62,787 nt of DNA, taken from JBAXZR01 sp041670165. GTDB lineage: Bacteria; Bacillota; Clostridia; Christensenellales; UBA1242. Each line of letters opens with the position of its first letter. Position 1 is the first letter of the stretch. Both the position numbers and the translations under genes were made by a program. A model generated the notes under the pieces. The model was not told the origin of the DNA, searched no databases, and was given only the letters and a program-made list of their open reading frames with translations. Location of the stretch: NCBI GenBank assembly GCA_041670165.1, contig JBAXZR010000006.1, positions 1 through 62,787 of the forward strand, given 5' to 3'. Below are positions 8,226-16,823 of the stretch, in pieces.

Positions 8226-8887
8226 TTGTTGCAATTGATGGTCCATCAGGCTCAGGAAAAAGTTCTGTTGCCAAAAGAATTTCAGACGAACTTAATCTAG
8301 TATGCTTAAACACAGGCATGATTTATCGTGGTGTGGCTTTGTTTTTTAGTAGAGAAAGCATTTGTAACGAAAATGATTACAAAGACGCATTAGAAAAAAT
8401 TAAACTTGAATTAAGCTTTATTAGTAAAGAACAAAGACTAATTCTTGACGGAGAAGATGTAACAGATTTGCTTATGGCAAATGAAATAAGCATGCTTGCT
8501 TCAAAAGTTTCAAAAAATGCTTTAGTTAGAGATTTTGTTTCCAATATTCAAAAAAAAATCGATCCAAGTTTAGGTATTGTTGTTGAAGGAAGAGATGTTA
8601 CAACAATTATTTTTCCAAATGCTGAGCATAAATTCTTTTTTAACGCGAGTTTCAAGACAAGGGCAGAAAGAAGAAATCTTCAACTGGGAACAAACAACGA
8701 CCTTGGATTTGTTGAACTTGTTAAAAGCATGTGTGAAAGAGATTTGCAAGACATGAAAAGAGAACTTGCTCCTTTGAAACTTGCTAAAGATGCAACATAC
8801 ATTTCAACTGATAATATGAGCCTTGAAGAAGTTGTTTCTGAAATTATAAACATAATAAAAACCAAAGAAAAAAATAACATTAAGTAG
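8222..8887 (+). CDS. cmk: Cytidylate kinase
   Basis: Cytidylate kinase transfers phosphate from ATP to CMP or dCMP. The P-loop is GPSGSGKSS (residues 7-15), and the NMP-binding block follows (LNTGMIYRGVALF). Near the middle lies VVEGRDVTTIIFPNA, and then the Arg-rich lid with RAERRNLQ. I start at the ATG at 8222, which overlaps the stop of the flavoprotein; GGGGAGAAA provides the ribosome site. The resulting 221 aa is the normal length. The pairing cmk-plsC is common in Clostridia. Confidence 0.93.
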   Translation: MIVAIDGPSGSGKSSVAKRISDELNLVCLNTGMIYRGVALFFSRESICNENDYKDALEKIKLELSFISKEQRLILDGEDVTDLLMANEISMLASKVSKNALVRDFVSNIQKKIDPSLGIVVEGRDVTTIIFPNAEHKFFFNASFKTRAERRNLQLGTNNDLGFVELVKSMCERDLQDMKRELAPLKLAKDATYISTDNMSLEEVVSEIINIIKTKEKNNIK

Positions 8888-9087
8888 TAAACTAATCACA
8901 AAAAAATAAAATATAAAAATGATTTAAAACAAGTCTATATAAATTAAATTTATTTAAGCCAAAAATTTATTGTTAAGTAAAAAAGTTTTAAAAATGTTTT
9001 AACTAATTTAATTTTTGAACATATGACTTTTGCTTAAAAAATAGGTAAAATATAATTTCTAAAATATTTTTAAATAAAGGAGCAAAA

Positions 9088-9678
9088 ATGTTTTATAGAA
9101 TTGCATATCTATTAGTTTGGTTGCCAATTAAAATCTTTTTTCCAACCATAATTTTGGGCAGAAAAAACCTTCCTAAAGGTGGTATGATTTTTTCTTGTAA
9201 TCACTATTCAAATTTAGATGTGTTTATTGTTGGGCTTGCAACATTTAGAAAACAAAGATTTTTAGGAAAAATTGAAATTTTTGCAAATAAGTGTTTGGGC
9301 TTTATAGCAAGAAAAATTAAGGTTATTCCAGTTAATCGTGGAAAGACAGATATGAATGCTGTTAAAGAATCAATTAGAGCTTTAAAAAACAATGAAATTT
9401 TAACTGTTTTTCCTGAAGGAACAAGAAACAAAACAAGTGAAGAAATGGGTGAAATTAAAAATGGAATCATTATGTTTGCCCTTAAGGCTGGAAAACCTAT
9501 TGTTCCAATTGCCATGATTAAAAGACCAAAAATGTTTTGCTTTAACAAACTTGTTTTTGGTGTGCCGATTTCACTAGACAAGTTTTATGATCAGAAAATT
9601 ACTAAGGAAATTCTTGATGAAGGAAGCCAAATTTTAACAAAAGCTATGCAAGATTTAAAAGCAAAATATCAAAAATAA
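9088..9678 (+). CDS. plsC: 1-acyl-sn-glycerol-3-phosphate acyltransferase
   Basis: This 196-aa LPLAT-family enzyme adds the second acyl chain to lysophosphatidic acid at the membrane. The acceptor motif is NHYSNLD (HX4D) near residues 37-43, and the glycerophosphate-binding motif FPEGTRNK lies near 110. An N-terminal hydrophobic segment anchors it. AAAGGAG precedes the start. The 200-bp AT-rich gap after cmk shows no gene, so it may have its own promoter. PlsX (31984) and PlsY (18193) supply the preceding steps. Confidence 0.9.
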   Translation: MFYRIAYLLVWLPIKIFFPTIILGRKNLPKGGMIFSCNHYSNLDVFIVGLATFRKQRFLGKIEIFANKCLGFIARKIKVIPVNRGKTDMNAVKESIRALKNNEILTVFPEGTRNKTSEEMGEIKNGIIMFALKAGKPIVPIAMIKRPKMFCFNKLVFGVPISLDKFYDQKITKEILDEGSQILTKAMQDLKAKYQK

Positions 9679-9745
9679 CAGTCTTAAAATGTTGCTTTTT
9701 ATATTCAATTTTGATACTATTATTAAGTTTAAAAAGCAAAGATTT

Positions 9746-9821
<76 letters not shown>

Positions 9822-9846
9822 ATTAAAAAAACTAAAGGAGAAAAAT

Positions 9847-10266
9847 ATGGAAAGAACTTATATCATGATTAAGCCAGATGGAATGAGAAAAAATTTGAAA
9901 GATGAAATTGTTTCAAGAATTTCTAAAAAGGAATTTAAAATTTCAAAAATGAAGCAATTTTCTTTAAACAAAAATGTGCTTCTTGAACATTATGCACATG
10001 TTGCGAACATGCCTTTTTATCCAGACATGGAAAAATTTATGCTTTCAGGACCTGTTCTTGGAATGATTGTTGAAGGCGAAAATGCAATTCTTGGTATGAG
10101 AGAACTTATGGGACCAACCAAAAATGCTCCAAAAGGAACGATTAGGGGTGATTATGCTGAAAGCACAACTTTCAACATTATTCATGGTTCGGATAGTCCT
10201 GAAAATGCAGAAATTGAAATCAAACGGTTTTTTGGAAATCATTTTGATAATGAAATAAATTATTAA
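9847..10266 (+). CDS. ndk: Nucleoside diphosphate kinase
   Basis: This 139-aa enzyme balances NTP and dNTP pools through a phospho-histidine intermediate. The start YIMIKPDGMRK is the family N-terminus. The active-site histidine is H113 in NIIHGSDSPENAEIEI, and RGDYAEST precedes it. Length is normal. AAAGGAG is in place. The gene starts 25 bp after the tRNA, so both may be co-transcribed. A strong terminator follows. Confidence 0.95.
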   Translation: MERTYIMIKPDGMRKNLKDEIVSRISKKEFKISKMKQFSLNKNVLLEHYAHVANMPFYPDMEKFMLSGPVLGMIVEGENAILGMRELMGPTKNAPKGTIRGDYAESTTFNIIHGSDSPENAEIEIKRFFGNHFDNEINY

Positions 10267-10274
10267 TAAATAGT

Positions 10275-10297
10275 GGCACAGAATTGTGCCTTTTTTA
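10275..10297 (+). terminator. Terminator after ndk
   Basis: Stem GGCACA/TGTGCC with a 4-nt loop and six T. Confidence 0.88.
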
Positions 10298-10373
10298 TAA
10301 TACTTTATAATATAATTTTTATAAAAAAGTATCAATATTTGTATAAAAGCTTACACTAAAATGTAATGCGATA

Positions 10374-10401
10374 TTGACATTGAGACACAATATGTTATAA
10401 T
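10374..10401 (+). promoter_or_regulatory. Sigma-A promoter of the hypothetical membrane protein gene
   Basis: TTGACA at 10374-10379, a 16-bp spacer and TATAAT at 10396-10401 with an extended TG (TGTTATAAT). This is near consensus. Confidence 0.75.
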
Positions 10402-10425
10402 TCTTGTAAAAATGAGGTAGATAAG

Positions 10426-11304
10426 ATGACTTTTTTAACAGCCATGTTGATATCAGCTGGAATACTTGGAGCTGCTCTTGGGGCTTTGTTTGTTTCAAAA
10501 AAAAGCTTCAATGTTTATCGTAGACGCAGTTTAAAAAGAGATGAATTTTATAATGCTTCTAAGCTTGAAAAATTCAAAGATCATAATAGAAAATTTTGCA
10601 AATTGAGTGCTAAGCTTGCAAAAATCAGAATGAAACTTAGCAAATACAATGTTGCAGGTTTTTCTGAAGTTCGTGATATTTCAAGCATGACAAGAAGAGA
10701 AAAGAAAAATTATTTTCAATACAGCTTTGCAAATCACAGACTTGAACATTACAACGCAAAAGTTGAAGGCAGATTTATTAGTCCAAACAAAAAGAAACTT
10801 AGAAAAATTGAAGATAAAGTTGAAAAATTTTCAAGTAAATTGCCACTCCTTCATTCATCAAAAATTTTACCAGGCACATATCTTGATTTGAATAACAACG
10901 GAATTATGGACACTCGTACAGGTATCAATCTTGGGCTTGATAACAAGCAAAAAGAAACAGATTTTATTAAAAAAGTTGAGAATTCAATTAAAACCACGAA
11001 AAAGATTGTTGCTGATAACGAATATATTTATGGAGTACAAATTGAAAGTAATGACCAAAACATTGACGGACTTGGTGCTTCAAGCAATTATAAAACAGTT
11101 TACAAAGATGGAAAATCTGAAGTTTTGAAAACAGTTTCTGAAATTAAAAATTCTGAAAGTTATCCAATTACGGTTGTTGATATAATAAGAAATATTTTTG
11201 GAAAAATTATTGAAAGAAACCCAAGAAGATTTTCTTCGGAAAAAGATTTTAATAATTATGTTACAGAAATTACAAAAAACAGTGAAAAAGATCAAGAAAA
11301 ATAA
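10426..11304 (+). CDS. Hypothetical membrane-anchored protein with a Ca-binding-like loop
   Basis: I do not recognise this 292-aa protein. Residues 3-24 form one membrane helix, followed by a very basic stretch (YRRRSLKRDE), so most of the chain is predicted cytoplasmic if positive-inside holds. A Lys/Arg-rich helical region covers about 45-140. At 154-162 lies DLNNNGIMD, with the D-x-N-x-N-G spacing of Ca-binding loops. The C-terminal third is hydrophilic with no cysteine cluster. It has its own near-consensus promoter, AATGAGGTAG near the ATG and a terminator, so it is a single-gene unit and looks genuinely expressed. Confidence 0.7.
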   Translation: MTFLTAMLISAGILGAALGALFVSKKSFNVYRRRSLKRDEFYNASKLEKFKDHNRKFCKLSAKLAKIRMKLSKYNVAGFSEVRDISSMTRREKKNYFQYSFANHRLEHYNAKVEGRFISPNKKKLRKIEDKVEKFSSKLPLLHSSKILPGTYLDLNNNGIMDTRTGINLGLDNKQKETDFIKKVENSIKTTKKIVADNEYIYGVQIESNDQNIDGLGASSNYKTVYKDGKSEVLKTVSEIKNSESYPITVVDIIRNIFGKIIERNPRRFSSEKDFNNYVTEITKNSEKDQEK

Positions 11305-11312
11305 TTTATATA

Positions 11313-11345
11313 TGCACTCATAAAAAAATGAGTGCATTTTTTTTT
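11313..11345 (+). terminator. Terminator after the hypothetical membrane protein
   Basis: Nine-bp stem TGCACTCAT/ATGAGTGCA followed by nine T. Confidence 0.9.
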
Positions 11346-11407
11346 GCAATTTTGTGTCAAATCACAAAAAAATATCATATGAAAGAACAAGGTTAGGTGG
11401 AGGTTTG

Positions 11408-11725
11408 ATGGAAACTTCTTTTTTGGAACTAAGGTGTAAAGAAGTAATCAATGTAACAAATGGCAAATGCTTAGGAAACATAGTTGACATTGTTTTTGAT
11501 TGTAAATGTGGACGAGTAACTGGCTTTATTGTGCCGGGGTGTCGAAAGTTTTTTAATATTTTTAAAAACCAAGATGACATTTTTATTCCCTACAATTCAA
11601 TATGCAAAATTGGTGAAGACACAATACTTGTTGAGCTTTTTGAATGCGATCAAAGAAGAAATGCTTGCATTTGTGAAGCAGACGCTCCAAAAGCCCATAA
11701 GTTAGGAGAAGAAATACAAAATTAA
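11408..11725 (+). CDS. ymxH: YlmC/YmxH family PRC-barrel sporulation protein
   Basis: This 105-aa protein of the PRC-barrel class has the typical LRCKEVINVTNGKCLG, VDIVFDCKCGRVTGFIV and DIFIPYNSICKIGEDTILV blocks. Members are found in spore formers; the biochemical role is not established. I start at the ATG at 11408 because GGTGGAGG lies 5 bp upstream. An in-frame ATG 54 bp earlier has no ribosome site. The C-terminus carries extra cysteines (CICEAD). Confidence 0.8.
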   Translation: METSFLELRCKEVINVTNGKCLGNIVDIVFDCKCGRVTGFIVPGCRKFFNIFKNQDDIFIPYNSICKIGEDTILVELFECDQRRNACICEADAPKAHKLGEEIQN

Positions 11726-11893
11726 TTTTTTCATATAAATCATTTTTAATGATTATTTTTTTGTGTTAAAATTGGGTATAGTTAATTTATTTAATAATAT
11801 TTAAATTATATTTTTTAAATTAATAATTTGTTAAACAAGAATTGTTGCAAACAAATTTTATTCATGTTAAACTATTATTAATATGGAGGAAAA

Positions 11894-12337
11894 ATGAAGT
11901 GCAGTGTATGTGGCTGTGAAAATAGCCGTGTAATTGATTCAAGATCAACTGATGAAGGAAATTCAATTCGAAGAAGAAGAGAATGTGAAAAATGTGGAAA
12001 AAGATTTACAACTTATGAAACAGTTGAAACAACTCCAATATTAGTAATCAAAAAAAATGGGGTGCGACAACCTTTTGATCGTGAAAAAATTAAAAGAGGA
12101 CTGATTAAGTCTTGTGAAAAACGCCCAGTAAGTTTGGCACAAATTTCATCTGTTGCAGAAGAAATTGAAAAAGAACTTTTGAACAATTTAGTTCAGGAAA
12201 TTGAATCAAAAATAATTGGTGACATGGTAATGGAAAAGTTGAAAAAAATTGATGAAGTTGCTTTTGTCAGGTTTGCTTCTGTTTACAGACAGTTTAAAGA
12301 TGTGTCAAATTTCAAAAATTTTATTAATTCAATTTAA
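11894..12337 (+). CDS. nrdR: Transcriptional repressor NrdR
   Basis: NrdR represses ribonucleotide reductase genes when it binds dATP or ATP. The N-terminal zinc ribbon has Cys at 3, 6, 31 and 34, followed by the basic segment RRRRECEKCGKRFTTYE. The ATP-cone domain starts at VIKKNGVRQPFDREKI near residue 51. At 147 aa the length is typical. ATGGAGG precedes the ATG. No ribonucleotide reductase gene lies in the window, so its targets are elsewhere. Confidence 0.95.
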   Translation: MKCSVCGCENSRVIDSRSTDEGNSIRRRRECEKCGKRFTTYETVETTPILVIKKNGVRQPFDREKIKRGLIKSCEKRPVSLAQISSVAEEIEKELLNNLVQEIESKIIGDMVMEKLKKIDEVAFVRFASVYRQFKDVSNFKNFINSI

Positions 12338-12340
12338 TTT

Positions 12341-12371
12341 AAACAAGCTTAAAAGATGGGCTTGTTTTTTT
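12341..12371 (+). terminator. Terminator after nrdR
   Basis: Stem AAACAAGC/GCTTGTTT followed by a T-run. Confidence 0.85.
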
Positions 12372-12398
12372 CATAAGCAAAATTAATATTAATATAAT
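12370..12398 (+). promoter_or_regulatory. feoAB promoter, probably leaderless
   Basis: A perfect TATAAT at 12393-12398 has TTCATA 17 bp upstream (12370-12375). The feoA ATG is at 12404, 5 bp after the -10 box, so transcription should begin on or beside the A of the ATG. No Shine-Dalgarno sequence exists. No Fur-like palindrome was recognised. Confidence 0.55.
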
Positions 12399-12403
12399 AC
12401 CCT

Positions 12404-12640
12404 ATGAAAAAAAGCCTTTCTGATTGCAAGAAAAATGAAGTAATAATTGTTAAAGATATCAATTCTTTGCCTTCACCAATTCAAAGAAGACTAGGTGCTT
12501 TTGGCATTTATGTTTCTTCATCTATGCAAATAATAGAAATGTCGATTTTGCAAAAAACGGTTCTCTTGAAAGTCAATAAAAACATTTTTGCACTTGGCAA
12601 AAGCATTGCTTCGCAAATTTTTGTTGAGGTGAAAACATGA
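12404..12640 (+). CDS. feoA: Ferrous iron transport protein A
   Basis: This 78-aa SH3-like FeoA protein is the small cytoplasmic partner of FeoB. The segment SPIQRRLGAFGIYVSSSMQI matches the FeoA pattern (L..LG...G), and the last 20 residues match the closing strands. Recognition is helped by the directly overlapping feoB (4 bp, ATGA). The mRNA is predicted to be leaderless. Confidence 0.85.
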   Translation: MKKSLSDCKKNEVIIVKDINSLPSPIQRRLGAFGIYVSSSMQIIEMSILQKTVLLKVNKNIFALGKSIASQIFVEVKT

Positions 12641-14721
12641 ATTTGCTTCTAGTTGGTTCACCAAACACGGGTAAAACAACGCTTTTTAACACCTTAACAA
12701 AAAGTGAAGAGCATACAGGCAATTGGCATGGTGTAACAGTTGAAGAAAAAAAGAAAGCTTTTGTCTATGGCAATGCTAATCACATTCTTTCTGATTTACC
12801 TGGAACTTATGGACTGAGTCCCTTTAGCCTTGAAGAAGAAGTTACTTTGGAAAGAATTTTAAAATGCGATGACCAAATCATTAACATTTGTCAAAGCTCT
12901 GATCTTGAAAGAAATTTGATTTTAACGCTTGAATTAATTGAGCTTGGAAAATCTCCAATTGTTTTTATTAATCAAATTGATGGGGACGACACAAAAATCA
13001 ACACAAATAATCTTGAGAAATGTTTGGGTACAAAGGTGGCTTTGTGTTCAGCAACTCAAAAAAAATGTAAGAGTGTTTTGTGCGAAAAAATTACGAAAGT
13101 AACAGAGAAAAGGCAAGGACTTCCTTCATATTTAAAAAATATTGGAATTGAAAAAATTGAAGAGATAATATATAAAAATGCAATTCAAAAAAAATTGCCG
13201 ACTTCATTTTGTGCAATCAAGATTTTTGAAAGAGATCAAAACATGGCAGATAGACTTGAGCTAAGTGATTTGCAAAAGCAAAAAATTGAAGAAATTTTAC
13301 CCTACAATTCAATTTCAATCGTTGCCGAAAAACGAAATAGTTTTGCAAAAAAAATATATTCTGATTCAACATTTCCTTTAAAATCAAAAATAAATATTTC
13401 GGAAAAAATTAATAAAACTTTGGTTTCAAAGCTTTGGTCTTTTCCAATATTTTTTGTGATTTTTGCTCTTATTTTTGCTCTTAGTTTTTTCTTTCTTGGA
13501 GCATTTATAAGTGAATTTCTTGAAAAATGCATTGAGCAAATTAAATTTGTTGTGTCAGATTTTTTTGCTTCTTTTGGAAGTGTTTGGCTTCAGGATTTAA
13601 TTGAAAATGGAATTTTTGGTGGTGCATTAAGTTTGGTTTCTTTTTGCGGGCAGGTTACACTTCTGTTTTTGTTTTTAGCAGTCATTGAAGACACAGGTTA
13701 TTTTTCTAGGATAGCTTTCATTTGGGAAGATTTTTTGCAAATGATTGGACTTAATGGTAGAAGCGTTTATTCAATTCTTCTTGGATTTGGTTGCTCAACA
13801 AGTGCCATGCTTACAGCAAGAAATGCAAGTAACAAAACTTCAAAAATCAAGACAGTGCTTATTATTCCATTTATGAGTTGCTCGGCAAAGCTCCCAATAT
13901 TTTTGCTCATTTGTTCTGCTTTTTTCAAAAATTCGTTTATGATTGTTTTATGCCTTCTGTTAATTTCGCTAATTATTGGAATATTTGTTTGCATGTTTTT
14001 AAGCAAAACAATTTTAAAATCAAAAGAGAGTGAATTTATTTTTGAACTCGCTCCATTAAGAATGCCAAGTTTCAAAAGAGTTTGTAAGCTTGCTTTCACA
14101 AATATAAAAAACTTTTTTGTCAGAATTTTTGGAGTCGTTTTAATTTCTTGTTTAATACTTTGGTTTGTTCAAAAACACTCGTTTTCTCTTGTATATTTGC
14201 CTCAAGGGTTTGAAGGCAGTATACTTCAAAAAATTTCTAGTATTGTCAGCCCAATATTTTCTCCTTTGGGACTTGGTTCAGCTGCTATTGTCGCCGCCAT
14301 TTTTTCTGGATTAGTAGCAAAAGAAGTGGTTGTTTCTTCAATTGCACTTTTCAATTTTGCTTCAATTTCAGCAGGTTTGACTCTTTCAGAGAGCATCATT
14401 TCACCGCAAAGTGCAATCTTTTTCACGCCTACAACTGCAATCACATTTCTAGTTTTTTGTCTTTTATACAGTCCTTGTGTTGCAGCAATTGCAATGTGTG
14501 GCAAAGAATGTGGGCGAAAATGGGCAGTTCTCATGGTTGCTATGCAAACAATTGTTGCATATATTTGTGCTTTATCCGTCAAACTTATGCTTGATATAAG
14601 CTTTGCTTGGATTGCAATTCCGCTAACAGTTATAATTCTTTTACTGTTTGGTTCAATTTTCTGGCAAAAAAAATGTAAAAACTGTGATGGATTATGTAAA
14701 AAATGTACATATGGAGTATGA
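12637..14721 (+). CDS. feoB: Ferrous iron transporter B
   Basis: This 694-aa inner-membrane Fe(II) permease is driven by an N-terminal G domain. Motifs are G1 GSPNTGKTT (residues 7-15), the switch-I HTGNWHGVTVE, G3 DLPGTYGL, and INQID as the G4-like motif. Two Gate domains with conserved Cys/Ser helices follow from about residue 265 (GFGCSTSAMLTARN, later GLVAKEVVVSS). The extreme C-terminus has a small cysteine cluster (CKNCDGLCKKC), as in some FeoB proteins that lack a separate FeoC. Length is usual for clostridial FeoB. Confidence 0.95.
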   Translation: MNLLLVGSPNTGKTTLFNTLTKSEEHTGNWHGVTVEEKKKAFVYGNANHILSDLPGTYGLSPFSLEEEVTLERILKCDDQIINICQSSDLERNLILTLELIELGKSPIVFINQIDGDDTKINTNNLEKCLGTKVALCSATQKKCKSVLCEKITKVTEKRQGLPSYLKNIGIEKIEEIIYKNAIQKKLPTSFCAIKIFERDQNMADRLELSDLQKQKIEEILPYNSISIVAEKRNSFAKKIYSDSTFPLKSKINISEKINKTLVSKLWSFPIFFVIFALIFALSFFFLGAFISEFLEKCIEQIKFVVSDFFASFGSVWLQDLIENGIFGGALSLVSFCGQVTLLFLFLAVIEDTGYFSRIAFIWEDFLQMIGLNGRSVYSILLGFGCSTSAMLTARNASNKTSKIKTVLIIPFMSCSAKLPIFLLICSAFFKNSFMIVLCLLLISLIIGIFVCMFLSKTILKSKESEFIFELAPLRMPSFKRVCKLAFTNIKNFFVRIFGVVLISCLILWFVQKHSFSLVYLPQGFEGSILQKISSIVSPIFSPLGLGSAAIVAAIFSGLVAKEVVVSSIALFNFASISAGLTLSESIISPQSAIFFTPTTAITFLVFCLLYSPCVAAIAMCGKECGRKWAVLMVAMQTIVAYICALSVKLMLDISFAWIAIPLTVIILLLFGSIFWQKKCKNCDGLCKKCTYGV

Positions 14722-14763
14722 ATATTTGAAAAATATTTAAGCAAAATAAAATAAGGAGATAAT

Positions 14764-15351
14764 ATGAAAAAACTCATTATTTTATTTGTTTTGATTTGCT
14801 CATGTTTCACATTAAATGCATGTGGTTCACCAATGATTGAAGTTGCGACTTCAAATCATCATATTGAAGGTGGAATAGAGGGGATAACTTCTTTGTGGAA
14901 TGCCATGTACAAAGATGACAAAGTCTTTAAATATGGCAATGAAAAAGAAACTGATTTCATTTCTTATGTAATGACTCCAGCGGCTTTTGTTATAAACATA
15001 AAAAAAGAAGTTCCAGAAGATGCGCCAAGTGGAATACAAATGCTTTGCATGGCACCAAAAGATGCTGTATTCATAAAAGTGTATTCTGATGAAGCAGATG
15101 ATGGTGAAGTTTTAGATAATGTTGAAATTGCAAACAGAACCGCTGGATTATTTGAAGCAAGAAGTGCAGTTGGAAGGGTGGTTTTTGTGCTTGAATTTTT
15201 GGGAGTTGACACAAATGATGATGGTGTGATTGAAGGCGAAGAGCTTAGAGAACCAAAATCCAACTTTAAATCAACAGTTGCTTTTTATGATGCTGAAGGC
15301 AAAAAACTAGACCAAGAAAGTTTTGATGTGGTTGTGAAACAAGAATTTTAA
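14764..15351 (+). CDS. Predicted lipoprotein with EF-hand-like loop
   Basis: This 195-aa protein starts with a lipoprotein signal ending LNAC|GS, giving a lipidated C20. It should sit on the outer face of the membrane. Residues 149-160 (DTNDDGVIEGEE) match a canonical 12-residue EF-hand loop, with acidic or Asn ligands at positions 1, 3 and 5, Gly at 6, Ile at 8 and Glu at 12. The rest is beta-rich and not recognised. AAGGAG is 5 bp before the ATG. It follows feoB by 42 bp and could be read through from it; an iron-related role is only a guess. Confidence 0.75.
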   Translation: MKKLIILFVLICSCFTLNACGSPMIEVATSNHHIEGGIEGITSLWNAMYKDDKVFKYGNEKETDFISYVMTPAAFVINIKKEVPEDAPSGIQMLCMAPKDAVFIKVYSDEADDGEVLDNVEIANRTAGLFEARSAVGRVVFVLEFLGVDTNDDGVIEGEELREPKSNFKSTVAFYDAEGKKLDQESFDVVVKQEF

Positions 15352-15471
15352 CATAAAAAAATTATAAACAATAAATAAGCTTTATTTTATCTGAAAAAAA
15401 TCAAAAACAAACTGATTTCACACAGATACAAAGCAAATTTGTTGTTTTTTTTAACAAAATTTTATCCTTGC

Positions 15472-15500
15472 TTGTTATTTTCTTTTTTATGTGTTAAGAT
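15472..15500 (+). promoter_or_regulatory. Promoter giving a probably leaderless mRNA for the DUF512 gene
   Basis: TTGTTA (15472-15477), a 17-bp spacer and TAAGAT (15495-15500). The ATG at 15507 is 6 bp past the -10 box, and no Shine-Dalgarno sequence precedes it. Confidence 0.45.
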
Positions 15501-15506
15501 TTCGGC

Positions 15507-16823
15507 ATGATTAAAATACTGAAAGTTGAAAAAAATTCGATTGCATATGACCTTGATATTAAAAAAGGTGATTTTTTGGTAAGTATAAACAAAAAATTGC
15601 CAGAAGATAAACTTGAATATCTATATTTTGATAGTTTAAATAAGTTGAATGTAATCATTCAAAATGCTGATGGCGAGCAGACCATTTTTAAAATTAAAAA
15701 AGATTCAGAAGAAAAACTTGGGCTTGAACTTCAAGGCTTTGATGATATAAACACAAAGTGGTGTAGAAACAAGTGTATGTTTTGTTTTATTGACCAGCTT
15801 CCAAAAAATATGAGAAAAACTCTTTATGTAAAAGACGATGATTGGAGATTATCTTTTGTTAGTGCAAACTATGTAACTCTTACAAATTTAACTCCCGCAC
15901 AAATCAAAAGAATTATAACTCAAAAAGTTAGTCCTCTTTATGTTTCTGTTCATGCCACAAACGAAAAAATCAGAAAACAAATGCTTGGTATAAAAGAAAG
16001 TATGCCAATTTTAAGACTCTTAAAAAAACTTACGAGACATAAAATTATTGTTCATTGTCAAATTGTTTTATGTCCCGGAATAAATGATGGAGCAGTGTTA
16101 ACAAAAACAATTAAAGAACTTTTGAAATGTGGCAAAAACATGAAAAGTATAGCCGTTGTTCCTGTTGGACTTACTAAGTACAGAGCATCTTTGCCACAAA
16201 TTAAACCTGTCAACAAGGAATGTGCAAAAAAGACTCTTCAAATAATAAACAAATATTCTGAAAAATACTTTCCAAAAAGAGGCGAGCATTCAGTTTTTGG
16301 TTCTGATGAGCTATATTTAAGAGCAGAAGAAAATTTGCCAAGCTATTCTTATTATGGAGAATTTTATCAGCTTGGAAATGGTGTTGGGATTCTTGCAAAG
16401 TTTCAAAAAGAATTTATTGATGCAATGAATGATATCACTGTTGAGCCAAAGGCATCTTCATACACAATTGTAACAGGTGTTTCAGCTTTCAATTTCATGA
16501 CGGATTTGGCAAAAATGTTTTCAGAAAAATTTCCAACTGTAAATGTTAATGTTGTAAAAATTATAAATAATTTCTTTGGAGAGAGCGTAACGGTTGCTGG
16601 GCTTTTAACTGGTGGCGATATTCTTGGTCAAATCAGTTCTTTTCTATGCAACAAAAACATAATTTTGCCTCGTTGCATGCTTAGAGAAACACAAGCTGTT
16701 TTTCTTGACGACATGACTCTTGATGAGTTCAAAACATCTATAAACAAAAAAGTATATATTTCTGGCGAAACTGGTGATAGTCTTGTTGATATTTTAATTG
16801 GAAAAGGAGGAGAAAACGCGTGA
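15507..16823 (+). CDS. DUF512 family radical SAM protein
   Basis: This 438-aa protein begins with a PDZ-like segment (residues 1-60, IAYDLDIKKGDFLVSIN). The radical SAM cluster is CRNKCMFC (C86, C90, C93), and an FIDQLP segment follows directly. The C-terminal DUF512 domain contains TGVSAFNFM and the closing GETGDSLVDILIGKGG. This family sits upstream of der in many Clostridia, as here. Its reaction is not established. It ends in a 4-bp overlap (GTGA) with der. Confidence 0.9.
   Translation: MIKILKVEKNSIAYDLDIKKGDFLVSINKKLPEDKLEYLYFDSLNKLNVIIQNADGEQTIFKIKKDSEEKLGLELQGFDDINTKWCRNKCMFCFIDQLPKNMRKTLYVKDDDWRLSFVSANYVTLTNLTPAQIKRIITQKVSPLYVSVHATNEKIRKQMLGIKESMPILRLLKKLTRHKIIVHCQIVLCPGINDGAVLTKTIKELLKCGKNMKSIAVVPVGLTKYRASLPQIKPVNKECAKKTLQIINKYSEKYFPKRGEHSVFGSDELYLRAEENLPSYSYYGEFYQLGNGVGILAKFQKEFIDAMNDITVEPKASSYTIVTGVSAFNFMTDLAKMFSEKFPTVNVNVVKIINNFFGESVTVAGLLTGGDILGQISSFLCNKNIILPRCMLRETQAVFLDDMTLDEFKTSINKKVYISGETGDSLVDILIGKGGENA

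Noticed and set aside
14226..14810. Minus-strand frame of 194 codons over the end of feoB
   Set aside because: It lies wholly antisense to feoB and the lipoprotein start, has no recognisable domain, and feoB is complete on the other strand.
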